Assembly: GCA_949987705.1 (NCBI GenBank)
Contig: OX465281.1
Coordinates: 137,316,876-137,380,875 of the forward strand
Direction of reading: 5' to 3'
Source of the DNA: Thereva unica
Lineage: Eukaryota; Arthropoda; Insecta; Diptera; Therevidae
Length of the DNA stretch: 64,000 bases
Part shown: positions 54,625 through 64,000 of the stretch, in pieces
Numbering within the stretch: position 1 is the first letter of the stretch
How the letters are laid out: each line of letters opens with the position of its first letter
Translations under genes and position numbers: made by a program
The notes under the pieces: generated by a model
Databases searched by the model: none
Told to the model about the DNA's origin: nothing
What the model saw: only the letters and a program-made list of their open reading frames with translations

Positions 54625-54890
54625 CGACTAGTTGAGGAAGCGGACAGCTCTTTTTGGAAGTCATCTTCTTTATGCTCCCTTAATCTCTCATGGGACATAG
54701 GGCCAAAACAGATGTCCTCCATCGGACTCTGTTTTGCGCGGCAGCTCTCAGCTCCGACCAGGATCTCCCGGTTGTTGCGGCCTCTACTAGTAGGGTTCTC
54801 CTCCACGTTGTTCTAGGTCCTCCGACTCGACGGGAGATCCTTGCGGATTCCAGTCAAGGGCCTGTAGGGGCCTGGGTGGAAGGGCCTGGC
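54625..54890 (-). mobile_element. 3' end of the RTE family found at 24.4 kb
   Basis: From 'cttaat(c)tctcatgggac' (54,681) to 'gattccagtcaagggcctg' (about 54,866) it follows 24,450-24,630 closely. Only the final 60 or so codons and the tail are present, so this is a strongly 5'-truncated copy. Target duplication not resolved. Confidence 0.8.
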
Positions 54891-54984
54891 TCATATTAAT
54901 AACCAGTACGTTTTCATAGATAGATACATGTATTGTTTATAATTTCTCTTAGTTCGGTACTTAATTTTTTTATCTTTTTCTAGC

Positions 54985-57235
54985 TAGTAAAGCTTGATGG
55001 TTTTAGCTTTTTCAAAAAAAAAGCTGATACAGAGGCTCTGTCCTGTGACCTTCTTTCATCTCTGAAAGTACTGCCGCTACAGACTTGGGCCATATCTCAA
55101 AATGTAGCTCTTGGTCAAAAGACCAAAAACTGAGAAAATGGTCTGGAAATTTCAACCAGAAGTATATTTAACAACAAAAAAGAGATTTCTAATAAAGTCC
55201 ATATATCGGTGGCCTAGAGGTAAAGCGCTGGAATCCTATCCCGGGGAACCAAGTTCAATCCTCGGCCGCAAAATGGTGAAATACAATTACTTCGGTGTAT
55301 AGTTGTTTTCAAACCTCGTGACATCCCGCGCATATTCCCCAGCTAAGCTCTTAAAAATGTTTAAAAGTTCAGACAAAAGCTTCAGTTAGCTCTTCCTATC
55401 AAATCACTTGCTGCCATGTCAGTCGTATTGCTAAAGGGAGGTGTATTTTTCTGGGACTACAATGATTATTTAAAAAATTTACAAATTATGACTGAAAAAC
55501 ACGCGTTTTTATATATATTTTTTTTTATTTTAAGGTTATTATATTTTACACATATGCTACAGAAATAATTTGTAGTAATTTCTACTAAAAAATACGAAAT
55601 TAGTGTTTTTATCACTTTGATTACTAGATTGTTGACATTTCCTGCCAGTCGCATACGCGCTTCTGCCCGTTGAGGTTGTGTTGCTTGCGACTGCGGGGAA
55701 CTATCGGTTTATGAATGAAAACGCTCATTTATTCAAAGGAATTTTTTTCAGCATTTTTTTTTTTAATTATTTTAAATTTAGAAATGAGAAATATTTCGCA
55801 TAATTATAGTAAAATTATGCTTATTATGTTGAATAAACTGCCTTTGTTGAGCAGGGGCTTTACATGTATTTAAAAGCTCTGCTCAACACATAGAAAGATA
55901 AACTAACTTTATTCATTCGGCATGCGCGCATCCCTTCCCAAATTATTTTGTTGAGTTTTTTCAGTGTTTGTTGCCGTTTTAACTAAAAAGAGGGGAAATG
56001 ATAGAACATTATTTATAAAATTTGGCAACGAGGTGCGCAGAACTGCTCAAATTTTTTGTGTCACGGAGTTTGAAAAATTCTATAACATGTTTTGATTATA
56101 TTTCTCACTAAATTGTATTATTTAATAATGAGACTCAGGAGAACATAAACATTTGCTTAATTAAAAGTGCAAAAAAAATCATTTTCTTGATTTTTTATGG
56201 CTCTTCGGCGGCTTTATAAACCATTAAGAAATTTCGCGAAAATAATATAAAGTATTTATTTGTTTATATGCATATGTATTTTATATGCTGTTCATTTTAT
56301 TAGTTTATAGTCATGTAGGTGGTGCTGTAGACCAAAACAAAAACGCAATGTTATCGAACTTCGCTGTGGATTTGTCACAAAAAATATGTATGATTTAAAC
56401 GAAACCTTGGATAATCGCAGTTATTAAAATTATTAGTGAGTGTCAGTAGATATAAAGTGAAAAGTAGATATCTAATTTTTACCAGGGAATATAAACGCTT
56501 ACTGAAATGAATGAAATTTTATAAATTTAATTGCACGAACGATCTATTTAAGACCGTCCTTATAGTCCATCAATATAAGGAAGTGATTTTTCCCAGAATT
56601 TTTAATATTTTACAAAAATTTTACAAACGATTTGCCCCATATCTTAAAATGTTTGCAGCCCTTTGTTTAAAAGCATATTTTTACGTTTTTATTAACTAAA
56701 TTTGTATGTATCTCTTCAGAATAACAAAACAAAAGTGGGATGTTATGCCTAGAGACTAGCCACTAATTACGCTTTTTCTTGGTATTCTTTCTGTTGAATA
56801 ACACTTCAGACTGGATGACAATATATTAAGTGGAGATTGTGAAGAATCGCGAAAACATTCAAACAAATAACTTGAAAAACTAACGCATCTTTCATGGAGA
56901 TGCTGCTGAAAGAATTATAAAATAATTACCCGCCAAGAATTTGAAAGAATTGATATATTTTAATTGCACCCCATCTATGACAAAGAATAGTGAACACCAT
57001 CTATGGCAATATTACATTACTCTTCGTTTTACCTATGATTATCAATTTCCATAAAATATACAAAATACATTTCATAAATAATAGAAAATCTGTTGTCATA
57101 ATTCAGTTGTTTACTTTCTTGGAAACTTTATACATACATACATATGTATCTAGCATTGGAATGTACCTTTTTACGTAAGCATGAATAAATATGTTTATTG
57201 CCACATTCCTACAAGTTAGTGTTTGCAGTAATGGG
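54985..57235 (+). mobile_element. unidentified dispersed element, copy B (inverse of 29.1-31.0 kb)
   Basis: It is the reverse-complement counterpart of copy A. The tRNA-like segment is at 55,206-55,275 ('ggtggcctagaggtaaagcg', 'agttcaatcct'). Copy B lacks the 440-bp CR1-like insertion of copy A and has its own TA-flanked insertion at 55,300-56,082. Its right end runs into a CR1/Jockey fragment at 57,240. No long ORF is present in either copy. Confidence 0.75.
55300..56082. mobile_element. TA-flanked MITE (mariner-like) inside copy B
   Basis: Comparison with copy A (near 30,680) defines the insertion: 783 bp, with TA duplicated on both sides (55,298-55,299 and 56,083-56,084). Ends 'tagttgttttcaaacctcgt' and (inverse of right) 'tagaatttttcaaactccgt' match at 19 of 24 positions including 'gaca'. 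A TA target fits Tc1/mariner. No transposase ORF. Confidence 0.75.
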
Positions 57236-57249
57236 AAGGCGCCGACGAT

Positions 57250-58340
57250 AATTATTGTATAGAGGACGAGCAGGAGAAAGTGGATTTAGTGGGGGCCTAC
57301 TACCAGGGATTTCATTCAGTGAACACTTGTGTTCGGCCGAATTTTGACCTTCAAACTAGGGCCCTGCTGAACCATTTCAGAATAACTAATGAGATCGAGG
57401 TCTGGAAATCCGAGAACCGAAGAATCATCGAGTTCAGTGAAGACTGCCCAGCGAACAATATTCCTGAGGCACAAGCAAACTCTCTTCTCATTACGAAAAC
57501 TGATCTCCTGCTAACTTTTCGCCGTCTAAACAATAAAGGCCGTATCAGATCAAATTTTTGAGCAACGACAGCAGCAGCGGAAGAGGCAGCGTGCTGCTTC
57601 TTGTATCAGATTCGTTGTATCAGCAGCAGGCAGCGGCGGTTGTAAGCGTGGTAAGCGTCTTTAAATAAAAAACTAAAATGTCAAAAAAAGCTACCTTGAT
57701 GGGCAGCAAAATTAGGATTAGGAATGAAAATCCAGCGGCAGCATTCAGTGCTGCTTCTGTGGTCATGTGACCCGCTTTGACCAATAGAAACAGTTTGCTG
57801 CTGATATTTTTGTTGCGCTGCTTTGGATCTGATACAGCCTTAAGAAGTCGTCTGGGGTGGACGGTGTTCCAAACATCGTCCTGAAACATTTGCCTCTGGT
57901 GGCCATAGACATACATATATGTATACCACTCTGTTTAACAATGCGTTAAACAACGCCCAAGACACTGGAAGACGGTAGTGGTGTACCCAATACCCAAAAA
58001 GGGTAAAGATAAAAGTAACCCTGCTAATCTTCGGTCAATAAGTCTGCTCCCGAATTTCAGTAAGGTTTTTGAATCAGTAATTAATAGATCATTGTCCAAA
58101 TGGGTTGAGGAAAAGAATATAATTTCCGATAACCAATTCGGTTTCAGGGCGGGACATGACACCATTCATGCCGCGTCTAAATTGGTGTCAGACATACACT
58201 GGAACTTAATGAAAGGCCAGTGTACCGGAGCATGCTTGATCGACTATGAGAAGGCGTTCGATACAGTGTGGATCGAGGGCCTTCTCAACAAATTAGCCAG
58301 ATACGCGATGACCGGACCTCTGTTGATTGTTTTTAACAAT
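57250..58340 (+). pseudogene. CR1/Jockey-like reverse transcriptase fragment, split by a MITE
   Basis: The N-terminal piece 57,280-57,536 reads FRITNEIEVWKSENRR, ITKTDLLLTFRRLNNK. After the MITE the frame resumes with KSSGVDGVPNIVLKHLP, is frameshifted around 57,910-57,980, and continues VVYPIPKKGKDKSNPANLRS, ISLLPNFSKVFESVINRSL, FGFRAGHDTIHAASKL and CLIDYEKAFDTVW (first catalytic block). It ends near 58,340 before the 'F-x-D-D' block. An in-frame join across the MITE gives NNKKSSG, so the insertion point is exact. Confidence 0.8.
57537..57840. mobile_element. Harbinger-like MITE inside the CR1/Jockey fragment
   Basis: It is 304 bp, with ends 'aggccgtatcagatc' and 'gatctgatacagcct' (15-bp inverted repeats, one mismatch). 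It is flanked by TAA at 57,534-57,536 and 57,841-57,843. Deleting it and one TAA restores the RT frame. The interior is rich in 'gcagcagc' and related CAG-like runs. No ORF of note. Confidence 0.88.
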
Positions 58341-58554
58341 AATATATGTATGTTTAAGTAAAATAATACACCTAATTCTGTTGTGCAAAGTGCATCACAT
58401 TAGATTTGCCTCCAATCCAAAGAAAAATGTTTAGATTCGTTTTATATTAGTGTTTACATGTGTGATGTTTTTTTTTTTTTTTTTTAAATTTGACATATTC
58501 GAATTATTGGCCTCGATTCCCAGATCCGGCGGGTGGATCCAGCGGATCAATCTC

Positions 58555-58657
58555 CACTTAATATATTGTCATCCAGTCTGAAGTGTTATTCAACAGAAAG
58601 AATACCATGAAAAAGCGTAATTAGTGGCTAGTCTCTAGGCACAACATCCCACTAGTT
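58555..58657 (-). repeat. third, short fragment of the A/B element family
   Basis: It matches 29,535-29,637 ('atattgtcatccagtctgaa', 'aaagcgtaattagtggctag') in the same orientation, 103 bases. It ends abruptly on both sides. Confidence 0.85.
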
Positions 58658-60640
58658 CTTATCAACATAGTAGGCTTTGCCCTACTACTATCTTTCATAG
58701 TAGGCTTTGCCCTTGTTGCCTCTGTATCTGGGCGCTCAGGGACTCTCAGTCACTAGTACTTTAGCAAGGCGAGAAACACAATTGGTGCTTTTCTGCCAGC
58801 TTTTCGGCTGGCTTGTAATGTTCGCGCTACCTATTTTGAAATCGACACAATTTCTTCCTTTTTGTACTTTTCCACCTGAGTTTTGCCGAAAAGTACCAAA
58901 TAAGGCCAATTATCACATTAACAGTGCTTATAACTTCAAAAGTAAAAGCCGCAGCATAATAGTTGTGAGACATTATTCATAGAAAATTGTCCAAGCTTTC
59001 TAATTTTGCACAAAAAGTATTGGTTAATTACGTGTTTTTTGGAGAAAAAGGTGGTTGAAGTTGAAATGTTAGTAAAAAAAAAATACAAAATTTATCTTTG
59101 ATGACTCATAACTCTGGACGTTGGTGGGTTGACCACTTGACTTTTACAGTTTTAGATTGGTGGGAGTATTCTGCGTAGATTGCTGCCTTATTCAGGATAA
59201 TATCTAATAGGGTTACAAAAATACAGGGTAATATGTAAACCGCTACCAAAAAAAAATTCAAAACGCCCTAGCAGCTAACCCGTTACGATTTCCCCTCCCC
59301 CACCCAACGATTTTTTGTTTGTCTATCTAAGACCTATCCACAGCCCAACTCGTCAAGTAACTGATACACCCTGTATACTTATATGTACAGACATTTTTAC
59401 AGCTGTACCAAAACTTTTGCGACGCCAATTTCTTAGAATTGAATGAATTCACCGTTATATCAGCTCCAGTATTAAGTAACTGCTTTCTTGTTTTTATAAA
59501 AATTGTAATAGTGTATGTTAATAAAACCTGTAAAAATAACCTAGGTGGTTTAATATTGGTTTATTAAGAGTTAATCGTTTTTTTTATTCTTTTTAGCTTG
59601 GTGTACCAAAACTTTTGCTGTTGACTGTATATAAAATATTGAGGTCGACGCCGACGGTGATTTTAGAAATTTGCTCAAACGCCGACTTCGACTTCGCGGC
59701 TCTATGCCGCTGCAGTTGTAATTTCGTTATACACGGTTTGTGTTCATTTGCGCTAAACGGCTGACTTCGCCGTCCGCCGTCGCAGCCGCAATTCTGTTAA
59801 TGCCGTTATGATACATTTTATACACTTTTTTTCACCGTCTTATTTTCAAGTATGAAAAGACAAGGACATCTTGATATGAGCGAGAAGGCGACTTTGCATT
59901 TCGTGCAATTTTGTATCTATAGCAATATAATGTTATCATAATCGCATATATTTAAAAATTTTATTTTCAATTTCTCTTAGCAACCACAAATTTTTAATTT
60001 TGTCAACAAAAAAAGTCTGTAAATGTCAAAAATTAAGATGAAGATCCCGAAAAAGTATGCTTTGTTCATACTTTTTCTGGAATTTTTCGAGTTAGCTGAA
60101 CTTTTTCGCGTAGATTAGCTTCAATTTTATCATATTGCTAGTCTTTCGCACTAATGCTAAATCTCCGTAAAGAATTTTTATCCCTTTCTAAACTTGCTAA
60201 AAAGTGTAAGATTCTTTTGAAAAAAAAGTAAGTGTCATAACAGCATAACGAAATTTCTGTTTGAATAATTTATGGGCGGTGCGGAAAAGTTAAAAATATG
60301 GAAAAAAATTTACTCGAACGTTAGATATTCAGATGGGGTCTTAAGTTAACGCGAACGAAGCTCCGATTCAAAAGACTGATGATTCATATGTGACAAAAAC
60401 TCGCGGCGGCTTAATGAAAATGCAAGAAAAACGCCATTTCGGTTCAGGTTGATGTCCTGATCGTGCTGATCCATCTGACGATTATTTGGAGGGATTCTTT
60501 TAATCTGACGGTTTGAAAAAAAAAAAAATTTTTTTCCAAAATTATTTTTTTAAGTATATTATGGATTTACTATTTATAGCTTGTATAAACTGCTGGATTC
60601 AGAAAAAATAGTAAAATAAAATAATTAAAAATATCAGTTA
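58658..60640. other. no gene recognised; relic repeats
   Basis: It holds the partner of the 35,301 repeat (59,206-59,291) and Tc1-like traces (59,396-59,632). A patch rich in 'gccgacttcg' and 'gccgc' motifs lies at 59,640-59,800. ORF 58,707-58,982 has no recognisable domain. Confidence 0.45.
59396..59632. repeat. traces of Tc1-like termini
   Basis: 'gtaccaaaacttttgc' occurs twice in direct orientation, at about 59,404 and 59,602. The second continues 'tgttgactgta', so read inversely it is 'tacagtcaacagcaaaagtt', a form typical of Tc1 ends. The element between is too short for a transposase. Confidence 0.4.
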
Positions 60641-60649
60641 TCCGAAGAA

Positions 60650-61000
60650 CCTCAAAGCGAAAGAGAGCGAAGCGCAAGTATTCTATGACCTTGTCCCTTG
60701 TCGCTAAATCCCATGACCTTGATTTCAAACCGGTTCATATCCTTGAGGACTTCATCCAGTTGCCCATCACAAAGCAGTGTTTTTACATTCCATGATCCGA
60801 TCTTGCCCTGGTTCGAAAAACAAAAGTCGTCGTCGTGTTTTCCATCCGGTTCCGAGGCATTGTTTGCTGATTCGTAGCAATGTTATTTTTATGGGAGCGG
60901 GTACTAAGCCTCCTTCGGTAGTGTAGGGACGGTACGACAGAGTAAGATATAAAGAAAAAGTGATAGACAGTGACAGGCGCGGAGGCGGAATACATGCGTC
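60650..61000 (-). pseudogene. 5' end of an RTE-like element (leader and start of endonuclease)
   Basis: On the - strand KIGSWNVKTLLCDGQLDEVL then KDMNRFEIKVMGF (60,700-60,800) matches the first block of RTE-like apurinic endonucleases ('WNVRTL...G....V...M.....I..GL'). Upstream is an open, Thr/Arg-rich leader (MENTTTTFVFRTRARS). The remaining endonuclease is missing. It is the only 5' end of this clade in the window. Confidence 0.65.
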
Positions 61001-62400
61001 ACTGCAGCTGTACGCGCTAAACTTTCCCTCCCACCCCCTTACGTCACGTACAGACAAAGTAGTGTAGATTCTAGAGTCTTCCCCCACAATTGCGACACTC
61101 TTGTGAGCGATTCTACTTCCATTGAATTTTGTCATCAGCATGGTGATAAATTTATTCTTGTTTTTGGCAAACGATAGAAAATTTACTTGTGGAACTATTC
61201 GTGTCATGGTGCTGCTCAATTATATCTCCACGGATAGCGTTTCGCCTCAAGCGCCCCATGGATCCGAATACCCATCGAGGACAATAGTCATGTGCATTCA
61301 GAAGCTCACTTCGAGCGCCACTGTACAAAAGTTGTTCAACATCAAATTGGACCTTTGGAGAAAAGTGTAAGGACACCATTATAACCGTATCTACAAAGAG
61401 GTCAGAATCGTATGTCCACTGATCGCCGGTGCAAGCGTGTCCTGCCATATTATTTTTAGTGGTGTTGGCTGCGTAAATGGTAGCTCAGCGTGTCGTACAC
61501 GACTCGCTATCACATTTCGCACTCTAGAGTAGAAAGTTTGATCGAACGTAACGAGTGTGACTTTTTAACATCAGATAACAATAATGTGTATATCGTATTG
61601 CATCCCATTATTTGGAATGTGTTTCGTCAATCTAGAGGTTATTAAAATGGTCATAGACAACCTGGCAAAGTGCTTGTTAACAATAAAAGAGGGCCACACA
61701 ATATTCGACACACTTCAAATCGAGATGTTTCATTCTACGACGAACAAAACCCCATCGAAGACAGGACATCTTTTAATTTGCGAGAACTGTATTTTTTGTA
61801 AAGAAATGCTGAAAAGCCGTTTTGAAGAGGTGAGAGGAATGCCGTAGGCCTCTTATCACTAATCATGATGTGAAAGCGCCTGAGATCGGGCATGGTGGAA
61901 GAGTTCATTTGGGCGCGGAAACCATCTTTCGAAATTTTCGTTTGTTTCTTTCCCTTCATGAGAAAATTGAATATTAGAGACGTGTCTTGTAGGAAATTGT
62001 ATTTCGAGTTGTAAAGGTTGAGAGAGGGCGTTTTTTACGTTTTCGCAGAAGGGCCAAAAAATCACTGTTTTCACCACCTTTAGCGCCGAAGCCGATAGTC
62101 AGAAAATCAAAGTTGATTAATGCATTTAAGCGAAAATGTGAAAAAGTGGGAAAATATTGACGAATTTTCCGTTTTTGATTGTGAAGCCGACCTCCTACAA
62201 GGCTTTAAATTCTGATTCAGCGCCTCAAAAAGCATTTAAAACTGTTGCGAAATAACTTCCGCAATTATGTTTCGAAAAAACCACCATTTATCAGGACTAT
62301 ATCTCGTAAAAACGGGTTGTGATAAAAATTTCCACTTAGAGTGAAACACAGATATCAGAGTGACCCCAGGATAACACAGTAAAAATATCGATTATATAAT
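61001..62400. other. no gene recognised
   Basis: The sequence is not obviously repetitive and has several 60-98 codon ORFs on both strands (61,122-61,370; 61,584-61,847; 61,735-61,959). None has a domain or splice context that I would trust. Confidence 0.45.
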
Positions 62401-62439
62401 TTTTGCCGCTTAATAGAGGTCCCGGTTACCGAGGTTAAG

Positions 62440-63160
62440 ATAATTGAGGTTCAACTTGATAGTCAAATTGTCCAAACGACGGGAACTGCAAAAGACCTTG
62501 GAGTGATATTTAATGACAAATTAACTTTCTTTGATCGTGTTAACAGCATTGCACTTAGCGCTTATCGAAACCTAGGTTTTATTTGTTGAGCCAGCAAAGA
62601 GTTTCTTCTTCTTCTTCTTTACGCTCCTTTAATACCTCATGGGACATAGGGCGGAATAGCAAAGAGCTTAGAGATGGTCAAAAGTGTCAAAACACATCTA
62701 CTTCTTTTCTCATCGTTCGTCAAGCCCTTATTGGAATATGGATTAGTGGCCGGTCTCGGTTTACTGAAGAACACGTCAATCATATTGAAGAAATCCAACG
62801 TAAGTTCTGTAAATGCTTATACACTATGTTGATCCCTCTGAGCATTTATAAGCGACATTGTTCAATAATATAATCTGAGTAGTAGTAGCAAATAAGGGGC
62901 TCCAGTAAAAATTACCACTACCATGGACACAGAAATAGAATAGACAGATTGGTGAACCAATACTCCGCGAATATCAACTTCTTGGGACGATCCCTTTCAT
63001 TGTTCTCAGCAAGTGTTAAAAAGCTGTTATGTGAAAAACTAATTAACAAAAAATATTTCAAAAACCATCTGTGAAAACCAATATTGTCGGTGTTTCTACA
63101 CATACAACATCTCAGAATTCAAAGGTATTGCACCATAACTTGAACGAGTTTACGGACTAG
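62440..63160 (+). pseudogene. CR1/Jockey-like reverse transcriptase C-terminal part
   Basis: It reads VQLDSQIVQTTGTAKDLGVI, FNDKLTFFDRVNSIALSAYR, NLGFIC, ASKELRDGQK, then in shifted frames SLLEYGLVVG and FTEEHVNHIEEIQRKFCKCL. Later comes a tail, SVKTNIVGVSTHTTSQNSKV. This is the region after YADD in CR1/Jockey ORF2 ('LGV.FD..L.F..H', 'LEYG...W.P'). It is interrupted by the RTE micro-insertion at 62,602. Confidence 0.75.
62602..62657 (-). mobile_element. 56-bp RTE 3'-end micro-insertion
   Basis: It is flanked by a perfect 9-bp duplication 'agcaaagag' (62,593-62,601 and 62,658-62,666). The content is a (TTC)n tract, then 'tacgctcctttaatacctc' and 'atgggacatagggcgg', the same terminus as at 24,440 and 54,680. 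Removing it with one TSD restores the codons for ASKELRD. It shows the 3' tail of this RTE family to be a GAA-type simple repeat on its own strand. Confidence 0.9.
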
Positions 63161-63295
63161 AATTACAAAGGGTAATTCCTAAACTTGATTGTTCCACACA
63201 CATAAAAAACAAATGTATTTCAATAAATATGCGTGGCTGATTATGTGCACGAAAAAATTAATGGTCTTGGATGTGAAGTATCACGTCCGTATTTT

Positions 63296-63600
63296 AACGT
63301 GACAACGTCTATTAATTTGAACGTGACAACGTCTGTTATTACGTTTTGTATTATTTTCTCAATTAATAAATTATATATTTCGAAGCAAATTTTTTTTTTT
63401 AATAGACGTTGTCACGTCAATAAGGTGAATGAATGTATTTTTCCCGTGTAGAGGATAAATTAACGAAAATTTTGAGCCATTAACCACCCCCTAACATGTA
63501 TGGGGGCGGAGATATAATTTTTTTTTGTGTGCGAGACATTGTGCGGGACATTTTTACACGCGCGTCCTATCTTAAACCGATTTAATAGACGTTGTCACGT
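63296..63600. repeat. four copies of a 17-bp motif, two direct and two inverted
   Basis: 'aacgtgacaacgtct(a/g)tt' is at 63,296-63,313 and 63,320-63,337. The inverse 'aatagacgttgtcacgt' is at 63,401-63,417 and 63,584-63,600. The spaces between hold AT-rich sequence and 'catgtatgggggcggagata'. This looks like the end of a DNA element with multiple protein sites, of unknown class. Confidence 0.7.
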
Positions 63601-64000
63601 CAAAATAATAAATTGTAATATGCATTATGGAATTTAATTATTATCGTCATTATAAGGGTATTTAAATGTAAAAAGTAAAAACGGAATAAAAGTTCGAAAA
63701 GAAAAAGTTTAATCATATCAATGTCTTTTATTTGATTTACTTATGCAGGCAATAATTCAAGTCTCATAAGCTAAAGAGATTTTATCTGCCATCTCACATA
63801 GATTATGCTTATAGGATTATGGATTCTATGATAACACATGACAAACATGTTAATTACGTTTATAACAATGCACAAATTTTATTAGATGTTAAATTAAAGC
63901 TGATTTATTTTCATTTAGGGGCGTATACAAGGCATTTGTATCAGATAAACACATTCACACATATAATAACAGTGGAAGTTTTGGAGAGCTGGCTCTTCTT
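63601..64000. other. no gene recognised
   Basis: AT-rich sequence to the window end, with no ORF or repeat that I can assign. Confidence 0.5.

Noticed and set aside
60767..61219. 150-codon minus-strand ORF as a gene
   Set aside because: It overlaps the RTE leader and endonuclease start in another frame, and no domain is visible.

Overview
The window looks like insect DNA, most likely from a fly (Diptera). It is AT-rich with many mobile elements, has short introns with GT/AG borders, and carries frequent tracts of the type tacatatgtatgtac that are common in fly genomes (near 29,225, 32,650, 46,390 and 57,130). The only host gene I can name is Pka-R2, the type II regulatory subunit of cAMP-dependent protein kinase, on the + strand. 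Two exons are clear (37,299-37,483 and 37,733-37,833). A 62-base candidate exon at 2,786-2,847 has good splice sites and ends in exactly the phase the 37,299 exon needs. If it belongs, the window lies inside Pka-R2, with one intron of about 34 kb and another of more than 26 kb. No later Pka-R2 exon was found before the end.

Everything else is transposon sequence, much of it nested and datable by target-site duplications (TSDs). At 7.6-15.6 kb two arrays of a 118-bp repeat face each other in inverted orientation. Between them a 5'-truncated LOA/I-group retrotransposon (9-bp TSD) is broken by a hAT-type non-autonomous element (8-bp TSD), which itself holds a perfect 33-bp-arm hairpin. At 16.6-17.2 kb two small overlapping ORFs, one ending in a membrane segment, sit behind an LTR-like leader. 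At 18.75-26.12 kb there is a full-length but decayed I-clade element with a (TAA)n tail and 12-bp TSD, split by a TTAA-flanked MITE and by an RTE-like insertion. A decayed BED-finger hAT transposase, a tRNA-headed SINE and an RTE remnant follow.

Two copies of an unidentified 1.5-2 kb repeat lie in inverted orientation about 24 kb apart (29.1-31.0 and 55.0-57.2 kb). Just downstream of the Pka-R2 exons is a 5.1-kb full-length LOA-type retrotransposon on the - strand (39,322-44,454), with both ORFs open, all catalytic motifs present and a perfect 12-bp TSD. It is the most recent-looking insertion here. A 1.24-kb fold-back element (44.7-46.0 kb) and a 2.9-kb DNA transposon with roughly 590-bp inverted repeats and a DDE/D-type transposase ORF (46.4-49.3 kb) follow. 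From 50 to 54 kb a Ty3/gypsy pol remnant is interrupted by a Harbinger-like element, itself stuffed with RTE fragments. The remainder holds CR1/Jockey-like fragments, more small MITEs, a 56-bp RTE micro-insertion with a 9-bp TSD, and repeated short motifs.

No rRNA gene, CRISPR array or convincing functional tRNA gene was seen.
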